DNA of 64,000 nucleotides from Promicromonospora sp. AC04. Lineage in GTDB: Bacteria > Actinomycetota > Actinomycetes > Actinomycetales > Cellulomonadaceae. This document shows positions 13,085-23,048 of the stretch, one piece after another (positions within the stretch are counted from its first letter, which is position 1; each line of letters opens with the position of its first letter). The notes below the pieces were generated by a model. It did no database searches, was not told where the DNA came from, and worked only from the letters and a program-made list of their open reading frames with translations. The DNA is taken from NCBI RefSeq assembly GCF_003058225.1, contig NZ_QBUG01000006.1, positions 186,001 to 250,000 of the forward strand, written 5' to 3'. The position numbers and the translations under genes were made by a program.

Positions 13085-15373
13085 GTGAACGGGGAAACAG
13101 AGCAGGACACGCTGCCGGACGGCGTGCTGCTCGGACTGGACGAGGTGGGCGGCGCGCCCTCGCGCGGCCGTGGCAAGGCTCGGCCGGGCAACCCGCTCGA
13201 CAAGGCCGAGACCAACGGGATCCCGATCACCGAGACCCTTCCCGTTGCGCGCGTCGCGCTCGACCTGCAGCCCGCGCACCTCGACCAGCCGTACGACTAC
13301 CTGGTCCCGGCCACCATGGCCGACGACGCCCAGCCCGGTGTCCGGATCAAGGCCCGGTTCGGGCGGCAGGACGTTGCCGGGTACGTGGTCGCTCGCCAGG
13401 AGACCTCGGACCACGACGGCCGGCTCGTGCCGCTGCGCCGGGTGGTGTCGGACGAGCAGGTGCTGACGCCGCAGGTGCTGGAGCTGTGCCGGGCCGTCGC
13501 CGACCGGTACGCCGGCACGCTCGCCGACGTCCTGCGCCTGGCCCTGCCTCCGCGGCACGCACGCGTCGAGAAGGAGCCGCCCCCGTTGGTCGAGGTCCGG
13601 AGCAGCGAGCTTCCCGCGCCCGAGTCCTCCGCCTGGGCCCCGTATCGCGGGGGAGAGGCGTACCTGCGCCGGATTCTGGCGGGTGAGGCGCCGCGGGCCG
13701 TGTGGTCGGCGCTGCCGGGGGTGGGCGGCAACACCGGCCACGCCGATGCCGGCCACGCCGATGGCAACAGCCCCGATGGCAAGGGTGCGGTCACGCCGCA
13801 CTGGGCCGCCGCCGTCGCGCAGGCCGTGCAGTCGTGTACTGCGGGCGGGCGGGGGGCGCTCGTCGTCGTGCCGGATGCGCGGGACGCGGCGCGGGTGACC
13901 GCGGCCCTGGAGGGCGCGGGGCTCGGGCCGGACGATGTCGTGCGGCTCCTCGCGGACGACGGGCCCGCGCCCCGCTACCGTGCCTTCCTGCGGGTGCTGC
14001 GGGGCTCCGCGCGCGTCGTGGTCGGGACGCGGGCCGCGATGTTCGCGCCGGTCGCGGACCTCGGGCTCGTGGTCCTGTGGGGCGACGGCGAGGAGACGCT
14101 GGCCGAACCGCATGCCCCGTACCCGCACGCCCGCGACGTGCTGGCGCTGCGCGCGGAGCGGGAGGACGCGGCGTTCCTGCTGGGCTCGCCGGGGCGGACG
14201 GTGCAGGCGCAGGCACTGCTCGCGTCGGGCTGGGCGCGCGAGCTGGCTGCGCCCCGGGACGTGGTGCGGGCACGGGCGCCGCGGGTGCGTGCGCTGACGT
14301 CGGTCGAGCTGGCGCGGGACGGCGCCGCCGCCGCGGCCCGCCTGCCGTCCGCTGCCTGGCGTGCCGCGCGCGAGGCGCTGGAGCGGGGGCCGGTGCTGGT
14401 GCAGGTGCCGCGGTCCGGGTACCTGCCGGTCGTGGCGTGCTCCCGGTGCCGGGTTGCGGCCCGCTGCGGGCACTGCCACGGCCCGCTGGGGCTGCCGCAC
14501 GCCGAGGGCGCTCCGCAGTGCACGTGGTGCGGTCGGCTGGCCGGCGGCTGGCGGTGCGCGGAGTGCGGCTGGACGGGGCTGCGCTCGGTCCGGGTCGGGT
14601 CGGCGCGCACCGCCGAGGAGCTGGGCCGCGCGTTCACGGGGGTACCGGTGCGGCTGTCGTCGGCGTCGGCCCCGGGCGGGGTGCTCGACGCCGTCCCGGC
14701 GACGCCCGCGCTGGTCGTCGCGACGCCGGGGGCGGAGCCCGTCGCGGAGGCCGGGTACGCCATCGCGCTCCTGCTCGACGCCGCAGTGATGACGGGCGGC
14801 ACCGGCCTGGCCGCCGGCACGGAGGCGCTGCATCGCTGGCTGGCGGCCGCGTCGCTGGTCCGGCCCGGGCCGCAGGGGCAGGTGCTGCTCGTGGGCGACG
14901 GCGCCCCCGGGCCGACCCAGGCCCTGGTGCGCTGGGACCCGGCGGGCTTCGCGGAGCGCGAGCTCGACGAGCGGGCGGAGCTGCACCTGCCGCCCGCCGT
15001 GCGTGTCGCCGCGGTGACCGGGGACCGGACCGCCGCGGACGCCGTCGTCGGACGGGTCGGGCTGCGCGAGGACCCGGGGACGGGCTCGGGCGTGCTGGGG
15101 CCGGTCGAGGTCGACCCGGACGCCTCCGGGCGGGGACCGGGCGGCCGGGGCGCGGGGGCGGCGTCGGGCGGCCGTCGGGGCGGAGGCACCGGAGGTGCCG
15201 GAGGGACCGGCGGGGTCCAGGCGCTGGACCTGCCCGTGCGGACCGTGCTGCGCGTACCGCTTGCCCAGGGTGACGAGCTCGCCCGTAGGCTCAAGGCAAG
15301 CCTTGCCGTCCGCTCCGCGCGCCGCGAGGGCGGCACCGTCCGTGTGCAGCTCGACCCGAAGGAGATGCTGTGA
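13085..15373 (+). CDS. priA: primosomal protein N' (PriA), helicase-inactive actinobacterial form
   Basis: Replication-restart protein. The 762-residue protein keeps the N-terminal DNA-binding domain (VALDLQPAHLDQPYDYLVP near residue 60) and the zinc-binding cysteine cluster (about 450-500: CSRCRVAARCGHC, CTWCG, CAEC). I see no Walker A GxxxxGKT; the helicase region keeps VVVGTRAAMFAPVADLGLVV, and the DEAH position reads WGDGEE. Loss of ATPase motifs is known in actinobacterial PriA, so it may serve as a loading scaffold. A Gly-rich insert occurs near residue 685-705. GTG start; TGGGAT at 13073-13078 is a weak leaderless -10 candidate. Confidence 0.92.
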   Translation: MNGETEQDTLPDGVLLGLDEVGGAPSRGRGKARPGNPLDKAETNGIPITETLPVARVALDLQPAHLDQPYDYLVPATMADDAQPGVRIKARFGRQDVAGYVVARQETSDHDGRLVPLRRVVSDEQVLTPQVLELCRAVADRYAGTLADVLRLALPPRHARVEKEPPPLVEVRSSELPAPESSAWAPYRGGEAYLRRILAGEAPRAVWSALPGVGGNTGHADAGHADGNSPDGKGAVTPHWAAAVAQAVQSCTAGGRGALVVVPDARDAARVTAALEGAGLGPDDVVRLLADDGPAPRYRAFLRVLRGSARVVVGTRAAMFAPVADLGLVVLWGDGEETLAEPHAPYPHARDVLALRAEREDAAFLLGSPGRTVQAQALLASGWARELAAPRDVVRARAPRVRALTSVELARDGAAAAARLPSAAWRAAREALERGPVLVQVPRSGYLPVVACSRCRVAARCGHCHGPLGLPHAEGAPQCTWCGRLAGGWRCAECGWTGLRSVRVGSARTAEELGRAFTGVPVRLSSASAPGGVLDAVPATPALVVATPGAEPVAEAGYAIALLLDAAVMTGGTGLAAGTEALHRWLAAASLVRPGPQGQVLLVGDGAPGPTQALVRWDPAGFAERELDERAELHLPPAVRVAAVTGDRTAADAVVGRVGLREDPGTGSGVLGPVEVDPDASGRGPGGRGAGAASGGRRGGGTGGAGGTGGVQALDLPVRTVLRVPLAQGDELARRLKASLAVRSARREGGTVRVQLDPKEML

Positions 15374-16152
15374 GCTCAGCCGACCCGGCGACCGGCCCGA
15401 CCAACCCTGCGATCAACACCGCGGCAAGCCCCGAGATCGACCCTGCGACGAGCCGTGCGATCAACACCGCGGCAAGCCCCGCGATCGACACTGCGACGAG
15501 CCCTGCGAGCAGCCCCGCGATCGATACCGTCGTGTACGACTTCGGCAACGTGCTGGTCGGCTGGGATCCCTTCGGGCCGTACGCGGACCGGCCGCGCGCC
15601 GAGGTCGCGGCGTTCTTCGAGGCCGTGGACTTCGACACGATCAACCACGCCGCCGACGCCGGGACGTCATACGCGGTGCTGCTCGAACGCGTGGCCCGGA
15701 CGCACCCGGAGCTCGTCGACGACCTGCGCCGGTACGTGGAGCACTACGAGCTGTCCCTGACGGGGCCGATCGAGGGTTCGGCGGAGCTCGTGAGCGAGCT
15801 GAAGGGCTTGGGGCTGCGGCTGTACGGGCTGACGAACTGGCAGGCCGAGACCTTCCACAGCGCCGAGCCCGCCGCGCCGGCGATCGGGCTGATGGACGAC
15901 GTCATAGTGTCCGGCCGCGAGGGCATGGCCAAGCCCGACCGGCGGATGTTCGAGCTGGTCGTCGAGCGGTTCGGAGTCGACCCGGCACGCGCGGTCTTCA
16001 TCGACGACAAGACCGTCAACGTCGACGCGGCACGCGGCGTCGGGTTCCACGGCGTGGTGTTCACGCACACGCCCGCGCTGCGCAAGGAGCTGCGCGCGCT
16101 GGGGCTCCCGGTCGCGGAGCAGGGACGTCGCGGAGTAGTGCCCACCGAGTAG
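15370..16152 (+). CDS. HAD-superfamily hydrolase with repetitive N-terminus
   Basis: Probable phosphatase on a small substrate. HAD motif I appears as VVYDFGNVLVGWDP (from about residue 53; first Asp is the nucleophile), motif II as GLTNWQ, motif III as Lys in GMAKPDRRMF, and motif IV as FIDDKTVN. The first 50 residues are a Thr/Ala/Asn/Ile-rich repeat (units around AINTAASP and ATSPA) encoded by near-identical DNA, with no homology to the enzyme core. GTG start by GTGA overlap with priA, so it is co-transcribed. The substrate is unknown. Confidence 0.88.
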   Translation: MSSADPATGPTNPAINTAASPEIDPATSRAINTAASPAIDTATSPASSPAIDTVVYDFGNVLVGWDPFGPYADRPRAEVAAFFEAVDFDTINHAADAGTSYAVLLERVARTHPELVDDLRRYVEHYELSLTGPIEGSAELVSELKGLGLRLYGLTNWQAETFHSAEPAAPAIGLMDDVIVSGREGMAKPDRRMFELVVERFGVDPARAVFIDDKTVNVDAARGVGFHGVVFTHTPALRKELRALGLPVAEQGRRGVVPTE

Positions 16153-16181
16153 TGCCGCCGAGCAGAAGCCCCCGGACCGCA

Positions 16182-16889
16182 TCAACCACCGGAGACGTCG
16201 ATCGTACGTTCCTCCGTCGCTGCCCTGAGGTCGTCGAGCGTGGTCACGTCGGCCTCCGGGTGGGCGTCGGCCGGGTTGTTCGCCGCAATCGCGTCCGCGA
16301 CGGGCCAGGTGACCGTGCCGTCGTCGTGCACGTCGCCCAGGAAGGCGTTGTCAAACACGATCTCCCACTCCGGCGGCGGCCAGGGCTCGGGACCCACGTG
16401 GTTCAGGAACAGCACGACGTCGTCCAGCGCGAGCAGCTCCTCGGCCACCCGGTCCGGGTCCGCAGAACCGTCGATGCCGATGTGCACCGTCACCGTGCTG
16501 CCCTCGAGCATCGTCAGGTCGCCGAGCGAGTCGATGACCACGTCGACCTCGAACGTCAGGTCGATCATCTCGAGGCTCGGATGGTCCGGTTCGCCAGGTT
16601 CCCAGCTCATGAACCGCCCCGTCGTGGTCAGCTCGGACGCGTGCGCCTCGCCGGCCCCGTCGACGTACCGGACCGACGGCAGTGCATCGGTGACGGTCTC
16701 CGGGTACCAGGCGTAGTCGGCCGTCGGCGCGGGTATGGCGAGCACCTCGGCGAAGCCGGCGTCACTGGCTCCGGTACCCCCGGTGCCGGTGCCACCCGCA
16801 TCGGCGGCGCACCCCGCCAGCAGAGCCGCCGGGAGCAGCACAGCGGAGAGCAGAGCGGCGACCGGAGGGACGAGCATTGTTCGGCGCAT
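16182..16889 (-). CDS. predicted lipoprotein, unknown function
   Basis: A 235-residue exported protein. The N-terminus MRRTMLVPP, a hydrophobic stretch and the lipobox LLAGC (Cys near residue 26) predict lipidation and anchoring to the outer face of the membrane. A Gly/Thr linker is followed by an acidic domain of about 190 residues that I do not recognise. GGAGG lies six bases before the ATG. Convergent with the HAD gene; downstream on the same strand from the sensor kinase at 17031-18212, with 141 bases between them. Confidence 0.8.
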   Translation of the reverse strand: MRRTMLVPPVAALLSAVLLPAALLAGCAADAGGTGTGGTGASDAGFAEVLAIPAPTADYAWYPETVTDALPSVRYVDGAGEAHASELTTTGRFMSWEPGEPDHPSLEMIDLTFEVDVVIDSLGDLTMLEGSTVTVHIGIDGSADPDRVAEELLALDDVVLFLNHVGPEPWPPPEWEIVFDNAFLGDVHDDGTVTWPVADAIAANNPADAHPEADVTTLDDLRAATEERTIDVSGG

Positions 16890-17030
16890 CGTGGTCCTCC
16901 GACCGGGTAGGGGCTGCTACTTCGTCTCTGTGCCGAGGGCCACGGTGCTTGCGCGCCGCACGACGACACGTCGCGGGGCTGCCGAACCGAGACTGACCTG
17001 AGAGCCGGCTCTGGCGTGGTCCTCGGGCCG

Positions 17031-18212
17031 TCATGACGGCGGGAGCCGGACCGTGACGTCCAGCCCGCCGCCCCGGTTGGCGGTCGAGGTGATCACTCCA
17101 TCGTGGGCGAGCACTACCGCCTGCACGATGGACAGGCCGAGCCCAGCGCCGCCGTCGGAGGAGGTGCGGCTGCCCTCGCCACGGACAAAGGGCTCCAGCA
17201 GGCGGTCGACCTGGCCCGGAGGGACACCCAGGCCCGAGTTGAGCACTCGCAGGGCCGCGGTGCCGGCCGAGGTGCCGGTCGACACGGTGACGTGACCGCC
17301 GGGGTAGTTGTAGCGAAGGGCGTTGCCGACGAGGTTGGCGGTCATCCGCTCCAGCAGCACGGGTTCGCCGGTCACGTGTGCGGCGGACAGGTCCTGGTGG
17401 AGCGTGAGGCCCGTGGCGGACAGCTGGTCGCCGACGTCGGCCAGCACCGCGCGGGCGACCTCGGCGAGGTCGACGGGACGCGGGTTCGCTGTCCCGGCCT
17501 GGCTCCGAGCCAGCACGAGGAGCCCGTCCAGGGTGCGCCCGCTGGCCTCTGCCGCCGCACGGACGTCCTCGGCCATCGTCAGCAGCTCTGCCCGGGTGGG
17601 TTCGCCGTCCAGGGTCACGTCGATCGCGGTGCGTATGGTGGTCAGCGGGGTGCGCAGCTCGTGCGCGGCGTTCGCGGCGAACAGCTTCTGGCTGTCCAGC
17701 GCGCGGTCGCGCTCCGCGATGCCGTGCTGGACCCGGTCCAGCATCCCGTTGACCGTCTCGGCCAGCGCGGCCAGCTCGTCCTGCGGGGGGTGCACCGGCA
17801 CGCGGTCGGACAGGTTCTCCGCGGAGAGTCGCTGGGCGGTGGCCGAGATCGCGCGGATCGGCCGCAGCACCCGGCCTGCCAGCAGCCAGCCGAGTACGCC
17901 TGCCAGGACGGTGACCACCGCCAGCGCGATCCCCGCCTGCGTCAGCAGCGCCGCAAGGGTCTCGTCGCGCACCCGTTGTGACAGCGCGGAAGGACTGGGT
18001 GGCTGCGGAGGGAGAGACCCGGTGCCGTCCGGCCGGGCCGTCCACAGGACGACCTCGCGGTGCGCCAGGCTCTCCCGCATGAGCAGGTAGGTCAGGGCGG
18101 TCAGCGCCACGCCGGCCGCCAGGACGAGTGCGACGTAGAGCAGGGTGAGCCTGTTGCGCGCGGTCAGGCGCAACGACCGTGGGGACCGTGAGGGCATGGT
18201 CGAGTCAGACAT
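17031..18212 (-). CDS. sensor histidine kinase, OmpR-pair type
   Basis: Membrane sensor for the response regulator encoded seven bases upstream. The 393-residue protein has TM1 (about 22-45), a short extracytoplasmic loop of about 45 residues rich in Pro/Ser, TM2 (about 89-113), HAMP (about 114-165), a HisKA domain with His184 in AAHELRTPL, and HATPase_c with ANLVGNALRYN and DGGAGLGLSIV. The ATG at 18212 (MSDSTMPSR) is used because it follows the regulator stop; longer in-frame starts lie inside the regulator gene. The ligand is unknown. Confidence 0.93.
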   Translation of the reverse strand: MSDSTMPSRSPRSLRLTARNRLTLLYVALVLAAGVALTALTYLLMRESLAHREVVLWTARPDGTGSLPPQPPSPSALSQRVRDETLAALLTQAGIALAVVTVLAGVLGWLLAGRVLRPIRAISATAQRLSAENLSDRVPVHPPQDELAALAETVNGMLDRVQHGIAERDRALDSQKLFAANAAHELRTPLTTIRTAIDVTLDGEPTRAELLTMAEDVRAAAEASGRTLDGLLVLARSQAGTANPRPVDLAEVARAVLADVGDQLSATGLTLHQDLSAAHVTGEPVLLERMTANLVGNALRYNYPGGHVTVSTGTSAGTAALRVLNSGLGVPPGQVDRLLEPFVRGEGSRTSSDGGAGLGLSIVQAVVLAHDGVITSTANRGGGLDVTVRLPPS

Positions 18213-18219
18213 GGTCGAA

Positions 18220-18876
18220 TCATGACCGGATGCGGTAGCCGGCGCCGGTGACGGTCTCGACCAGCGCCGGTTCACCGAGCTTGCGGCGCAGGGTGCCGAC
18301 CGTGATCCGGACCGCATTGGTGAACGGGTCCGCGTGCTCGTCCCACACCTTGTCCAGCAGGGTCTCCGCACTGACCACGTCACCTGCCGCGGCAAGCAGG
18401 TGCTCCAGCACACCGAACTCCTTGGGCGCCAGCGCGAGCAGCCGTCCCGCGCGCTCCGCGGTGCGTCGCGCGGGATCAAGGGTGACGTCGGCCACCCGCA
18501 GCACGGGCGGACGAGCCGGCGCGCTGCGCCGGGCGAGCGCGTGCACCCGGGCCACCAGCTCGGAGAATGCGAACGGCTTGCCGAGGTAGTCGTCGGCGCC
18601 GAGGGTGAGCCCGTCCACCCGGTCCTCGACGGTGCCGGACGCGGTCAGCATCAGGATGCGCGATCCGCCCCGTTCGGCGAGCTGCCGGCACACCGTGTCG
18701 CCGTGCACGACCGGTAGATCCCGGTCCAGCACCACCACGTCGTAGGGCGTGTGGGCGCACCTGTCCAGTGCGCTCTGCCCGTCCTGCGCCAGATCGACGG
18801 CGAACCCATGCTTGCGCAGCCCGGCCGTGATGTACCCGGCCAGCGGCCGCTCGTCCTCCACCAGCAACACCCGCAT
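18220..18876 (-). CDS. OmpR/PhoB-family response regulator
   Basis: DNA-binding partner of the adjacent kinase. A receiver domain (1-115) with acidic pocket ED near residue 7-8, phospho-acceptor Asp51 in VVLDRDLP and Lys in DDYLGKPF precedes a winged-helix output domain (about 125-218). The start is the ATG at 18876 (MRVLLVEDE); GATACT six bases upstream indicates a leaderless transcript, and a direct repeat covers the -35 region. The serine hydrolase gene diverges from the same intergenic region. Confidence 0.94.
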   Translation of the reverse strand: MRVLLVEDERPLAGYITAGLRKHGFAVDLAQDGQSALDRCAHTPYDVVVLDRDLPVVHGDTVCRQLAERGGSRILMLTASGTVEDRVDGLTLGADDYLGKPFAFSELVARVHALARRSAPARPPVLRVADVTLDPARRTAERAGRLLALAPKEFGVLEHLLAAAGDVVSAETLLDKVWDEHADPFTNAVRITVGTLRRKLGEPALVETVTGAGYRIRS

Positions 18877-18882
18877 GGCCCG

Positions 18883-18941
18883 AGTATCGCCGCACGGACC
18901 TATGGATTGGGTATGGCACCGCGAGCGGCCACCCATAACCC
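18883..18941 (-). promoter_or_regulatory. response-regulator promoter with 11-bp-spaced direct repeats
   Basis: On the minus strand GATACT (18888-18883) lies six bases before the regulator ATG. Seventeen bases further upstream the -35 position is covered by two CCATA repeats with an 11-base period (18916-18912 and 18905-18901). A third CCATA in the opposite orientation lies at 18933-18937. Eleven-base spacing is typical of OmpR-family sites, so autoregulation is plausible. Confidence 0.5.
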
Positions 18942-19008
18942 GGAACCGATAGACCTTGCCCCGATCACCGCGGTGCCCCGATCACCGCGCTCGACATAGG
19001 AGAACCTC

Positions 19009-20211
19009 ATGGCACCTCACCTGTCCCGGCGTGCAGCACTCGGCCTGTTCGGAACGGCCTCGGCGGCCGCCCTCGCACCGGCCTCGGCAGACGCCGTCGA
19101 GCAAGAGCCCCAGGGCACCCGCATACCGAGAGGCCTGCGCCCCGGAGGCGAGCTGGACCAGCTCGTCGCAGACAAGGCAGCCCACGACGAGTTCTCCGGA
19201 TCGCTCCTGCTGACCCACCGCGGCCGCACCGTGCTGGCCCGCTCGCACGGCCTCGCCGACAAACAACGGGCCATCTCGAACACGCAGGACACCGCGTTCG
19301 CCCTCGCGTCGGTGACCAAGCTGGCCACCGCCGTCGCCGTCGCGCAGCAGGCTCAGCTCGGAACGCTCAGCTACCGGGAGCCGCTCGGCACCTACCTGGA
19401 CGGCTTCCCGGACGACATCGCCGGGGCGACGGTGCACCATCTGCTCACCCACACCTCGGGCCTCGGCGACTATCACCAAATGCCCGGCTACCAGGAGGCG
19501 GCGGCAACCTGGACCAGCCCGGAACAGGTCATGACCGGGATCACAGACCTCATTCGAGGATCGCAGCAGGCCTTCCCCGCGGGCGCCGGCTACACCTACA
19601 GCAATTCAGGCTTTCACCTCCTGGGTGAGATCGTGGCCAGGGTGAGCGGCACGTCGTACTACGACTACGTGCGCCGGAACGTGTTCACCGCGGCCGGCAT
19701 GACCCGCGCCGACTTCGTCACCAAGCCGCAGTGGCGAGCCGACCGCCGCATCGCGCACCCCTACCACCGCGACGCACAGGGCGGGTGGGTCGACGCCCTG
19801 GAAGAGTTCGGCCACATCGGCACCCCCGCCGGGGACGCGTTCGCCACCTGCGACGACCTCAGCCGCTTCGCCCGCTACCTCTACCAGCAGAGGTTCCTCC
19901 AGCCCGCCCACACCCAGCTCGTCCTGAGCGGAAAGGTGCCGACGCCCCGGCAGACGCCACCCCCCGGCCAGCCCCTGCCCCCGCAGACCGGCACACCCCC
20001 ACAGACCGTCTACCAGTGCTACGGCCCCACCGGCGCCCTCGTCCAGGGCCAGTGGACGTTCGGCCATGGCGGCGGAAACGCGGCCGGCATCTCCACCGTG
20101 GTCGACTTCTACCCCGACACCGACTGGGTCCTCGTGGCACTGAGCAACTACTCGAACCAGACCGTCCTGGAGATCTCCGCCCTGACCCGCGACCTCGTGG
20201 TCGCCGCCTGA
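19009..20211 (+). CDS. Tat-exported serine hydrolase, class C beta-lactamase/DD-peptidase fold
   Basis: A 400-residue secreted enzyme. The N-terminus has a twin-arginine signal (LSRRAALGLFG) with Ala-rich cleavage region near residue 28. Catalytic motifs are S101-x-x-K104 (SVTK), Y197-S198-N199 and H353-G-G-G (the KTG equivalent), the pattern of the beta-lactamase/penicillin-binding-protein-like family 12 proteins, which include peptidases and esterases as well as lactamases. A Pro/Gln/Thr-rich insert lies near 305-335. GGAG is 10 bases upstream of the ATG. It diverges from a two-component operon that may regulate it. Substrate not predictable. Confidence 0.9.
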   Translation: MAPHLSRRAALGLFGTASAAALAPASADAVEQEPQGTRIPRGLRPGGELDQLVADKAAHDEFSGSLLLTHRGRTVLARSHGLADKQRAISNTQDTAFALASVTKLATAVAVAQQAQLGTLSYREPLGTYLDGFPDDIAGATVHHLLTHTSGLGDYHQMPGYQEAAATWTSPEQVMTGITDLIRGSQQAFPAGAGYTYSNSGFHLLGEIVARVSGTSYYDYVRRNVFTAAGMTRADFVTKPQWRADRRIAHPYHRDAQGGWVDALEEFGHIGTPAGDAFATCDDLSRFARYLYQQRFLQPAHTQLVLSGKVPTPRQTPPPGQPLPPQTGTPPQTVYQCYGPTGALVQGQWTFGHGGGNAAGISTVVDFYPDTDWVLVALSNYSNQTVLEISALTRDLVVAA

Positions 20212-20249
20212 CAGTCGCTGCCTGACGGACGCGCACCTGGACCGACACC

Positions 20250-20261
20250 TAAACTGACCAG
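20250..20261 (+). promoter_or_regulatory. fmt leaderless promoter
   Basis: TAAACT at 20250-20255 is followed by six bases and then the fmt GTG at 20262. No Shine-Dalgarno is present, so initiation at the start codon is likely. Confidence 0.7.
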
Positions 20262-21230
20262 GTGCGTCTTCTCTTCGCAGGAACCCCCGAACCCGCCGTC
20301 GCCTCGCTGGAGGCTCTACTCGGCTCGCGTCACGAGGTCGTGGCAGTCCTGACGCGCGCGGACGCGCCGTCGGGCCGCGGCCGCAAGCTCACGCCGAGCC
20401 CCGTGCGCGCCCGCGCCGAGGAGGCCGGGATCCGCGTCATCACGGACGTCCCGCGCGGCGACGAGTTCGTCGCGATGCTGAGCGACCTGGAGATCGACGC
20501 CGCCCCCGTCGTCGCCTACGGCCACATCCTGCGGCCCGCCGTGCTCGCCGTGCCCCGCCTCGGCTGGATCAACCTGCACTTCTCCGTGCTGCCCGCCTGG
20601 CGCGGCGCGGCGCCCGTGCAGCGCGCCGTGATCGCCGGCGACGAGGTCACCGGAGCGACCACCTTCCTGCTCGACGAGGGTATGGACACCGGCCCCGTGC
20701 TCGGCACCGCCACGGAGACCATCCGGCCCACCGACACCTCCGGCGACCTCCTCGGCCGCCTCGCGGTCTCCGGCGCCGAGCTCCTCGTCGCCACCCTCGA
20801 CGCCCTCGAGGACGGCACCCTCCAGCCACAACCCCAGCCCGCCGACGGCGTCTCCGTCGCCGCGAAGCTCACCACCGACGACGCCCGCGTGGCCTGGACG
20901 GACCCGGCGCTCGCGGTCGACCGGCTGGTGCGCGGCTGCACGCCCGCGCCCGGCGCGTGGACGACGCTGCCGGACGGTTCCCGGCTGGGCCTCGGGCCCG
21001 TCGCGCCGCGTCCCGAGGTCACGGACCTGACGGCCGGCGAGGTGCGCGCGCTCAAGCACGAGGTCCTGGTCGGCACGGCGACGCACGCCGTCGCGCTGGG
21101 CGAGGTGCGGCCCGTCGGGAAGAAGGCGATGGCCGCGCCGGACTGGGCCCGCGGCGCGGGCCGATCGCTCGTGGAGGCCGGCCTCGTGCTGGACGGGTCC
21201 ACGACGAGCGCCGCCGAGGTGTCGGCATGA
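20262..21230 (+). CDS. fmt: methionyl-tRNA formyltransferase
   Basis: Formylates initiator Met-tRNA using 10-formyltetrahydrofolate. The 322-residue protein begins with the conserved [19 protein letters not shown]; catalytic Asn104 and His106 lie in [17 protein letters not shown] and the catalytic Asp in [11 protein letters not shown] near residue 141. A C-terminal OB-like domain spans about 205-310. GTG start with a leaderless promoter. Overlaps rsmB by ATGA. Confidence 0.97.
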   Translation: MRLLFAGTPEPAVASLEALLGSRHEVVAVLTRADAPSGRGRKLTPSPVRARAEEAGIRVITDVPRGDEFVAMLSDLEIDAAPVVAYGHILRPAVLAVPRLGWINLHFSVLPAWRGAAPVQRAVIAGDEVTGATTFLLDEGMDTGPVLGTATETIRPTDTSGDLLGRLAVSGAELLVATLDALEDGTLQPQPQPADGVSVAAKLTTDDARVAWTDPALAVDRLVRGCTPAPGAWTTLPDGSRLGLGPVAPRPEVTDLTAGEVRALKHEVLVGTATHAVALGEVRPVGKKAMAAPDWARGAGRSLVEAGLVLDGSTTSAAEVSA

Positions 21231-22828
21231 GCGGGCACGAGGGCGACCGCGGCAGCGGCGGCTCGGCGGACGGTGGTTCGCGCGACGGTGGTTCGCGCAA
21301 CGACGGCTCGCGTGACGGCGGCAGCCGGGGCTTCGACGACGACCGGCGCAACACCTCGGGCCGCCAGCGCTCCGCGTCCCGTTCCCGGGGCGACCGGTCC
21401 CGCACGTCGCAGGCGCCGTCAGAGCGGCGCAAGCGCACCGACCCGGCCCGGATGGCAGCGTTCGACGTGCTGCGCGAGGTCGACGAGTCGGACGCGTACG
21501 CGAACCTCGTGCTGCCGCCGCTGCTGCGCGAGCGGCACATCCGCGGTCGCGACGCCGGCTTCGCGACCGAGCTCACCTACGGCACGCTGCGCCTGCGCGG
21601 CCGGTACGACGCCATCCTCTCGTCCTGCGTCGACCGCCCGCTGCCGGGGCTGGACCCGGCGCTGCTGGACGTCCTGCGCCTCGGTGCCCACCAGGTCCTC
21701 GGCATGCGCGTGCCCGTGCACGCGGCGGTCTCCGAGACGGTCGGGCTCGCGCGCAACCGCGTGGGCGCCGGGCCTGCGCAGATGGTGAACGCGGTGCTGC
21801 GCCGGGTGTCGGAGCGGCCGCTCGACGAGTGGCTGTCCATCCTCGAGAAGGAGGCGCCGGACGCCCTGACCGGCCTCGCGGCCACCGAGTCGCACCCGCT
21901 GTGGATCGCCCGCGCCCTGCGCGAGGCGCTGGTCGGCAACGGGCGCAGCGTGGACGAGATCGGCGACCTGCTGGCCGCGGACAACGTCGCGCCGCGCGTC
22001 ACCCTGGTGGCCCGGCCCGGCCTGGTCGAGGCGTCCGACGAGGGGGCCTGGGGCGACGTCGACCTGGTCGCCGGCCGCTGGGCGCCCACTGCGCTGCGCC
22101 TGGAGGGTTCGGACCCGTCAGGGATCCCGGCGATCCGGGAGGGCCTCGCGGGCGTGCAGGACGAGGGCTCGCAGCTCGTCACGCTCGCCCTCGCCGGCGT
22201 GCCCCTGGAGGGCAGTGACCGGCGCTGGCTCGACCTGTGCGCAGGTCCGGGCGGCAAGGCGGCCCTGCTGGGCGCGCTGGCCGCGCAGCGCGGAGCGACG
22301 CTGGTCGCCAACGAGGTGGCGCCGCACCGCGCCCGCCTGGTCAAGGGCGCCCTGGCGGCGCTGCCCGACGGCGTGGTCGAGGAGGTGCGGACCGGCGACG
22401 GACGCGACGTCGGCGCCGACGAGCCCGGGGCTTACGACCGCGTGCTCGTCGACGCGCCGTGCACCGGACTGGGCGCGCTGCGCCGTCGGCCCGAGAGCCG
22501 GTGGCGGCGGACGCCGTCGGACCTCGCGGCCCTCACCGGGCTGCAGCGCGAGCTTCTGAAGTCCGCGCTGGACGCCGTCCGGCCCGGGGGAGTGGTGGCC
22601 TACGTGACGTGCTCCCCGCACCTCGCCGAGACGCAGCTCGTGGTCTCCGACGTGCTGAAGAAGCGCACCGACGTCGAGCGCCTGGACACGCCGGCCGTAG
22701 TTCGTTCAGTGGTGCGCGCTGGCGCGGCGGACGAGATCCCGCTGTCGGACCGCGACGACGTGCAGCTCTGGCCGCACGTGCACGGCACGGACGCGATGCA
22801 CCTGATGTTGCTGCGCCGGAAGGGGTAG
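21227..22828 (+). CDS. rsmB: 16S rRNA (cytosine-967-C5)-methyltransferase with NusB-like domain
   Basis: Methylates C967 of 16S rRNA with SAM. After a disordered 75-residue N-terminus with Gly/Ser/Arg/Asp repeats (SRDGGSR), a NusB-like RNA-binding domain (about 75-205) precedes the methyltransferase (about 235-533). Motifs: [14 protein letters not shown] (SAM), [16 protein letters not shown] with Cys412, and the catalytic Cys462 in YVTCSP. The start is set by the ATGA overlap with fmt, a common actinobacterial pairing. The repetitive N-terminus is unusually long. Confidence 0.95.
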   Translation: MSGHEGDRGSGGSADGGSRDGGSRNDGSRDGGSRGFDDDRRNTSGRQRSASRSRGDRSRTSQAPSERRKRTDPARMAAFDVLREVDESDAYANLVLPPLLRERHIRGRDAGFATELTYGTLRLRGRYDAILSSCVDRPLPGLDPALLDVLRLGAHQVLGMRVPVHAAVSETVGLARNRVGAGPAQMVNAVLRRVSERPLDEWLSILEKEAPDALTGLAATESHPLWIARALREALVGNGRSVDEIGDLLAADNVAPRVTLVARPGLVEASDEGAWGDVDLVAGRWAPTALRLEGSDPSGIPAIREGLAGVQDEGSQLVTLALAGVPLEGSDRRWLDLCAGPGGKAALLGALAAQRGATLVANEVAPHRARLVKGALAALPDGVVEEVRTGDGRDVGADEPGAYDRVLVDAPCTGLGALRRRPESRWRRTPSDLAALTGLQRELLKSALDAVRPGGVVAYVTCSPHLAETQLVVSDVLKKRTDVERLDTPAVVRSVVRAGAADEIPLSDRDDVQLWPHVHGTDAMHLMLLRRKG

Positions 22829-23048
22829 CGCCTCCCCTGTGCTGGTCCTGTCTGGCTCGGGAGATTGTGAACGTCTCGGCGGGTCGCATGGTGCTTCTTC
22901 GGTAGGTGCTAGGAAGCGTGAACTGGGTTCGGTTGTGGCCCGGGTATGCGGGCTGTCTGAACTATTCGGCCTGACTGAACTCGGTTGGGCAGACGTGAAC
23001 GTTCTTCAGGAGTCCTGGCACCCACACTAGGGTCGACCCTGCCTCCCG
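22829..23048. other. intergenic region with GAACT/GGTTSGG-like words
   Basis: 220 bases between rsmB and a convergent membrane-protein gene. It is less GC-rich than the flanks and repeats the words TGAACT and TTCGGTTG/CTCGGTTG. A 63-codon open frame (22839-23030) has no recognisable features. I see no clear terminator, promoter or RNA gene. Confidence 0.4.
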
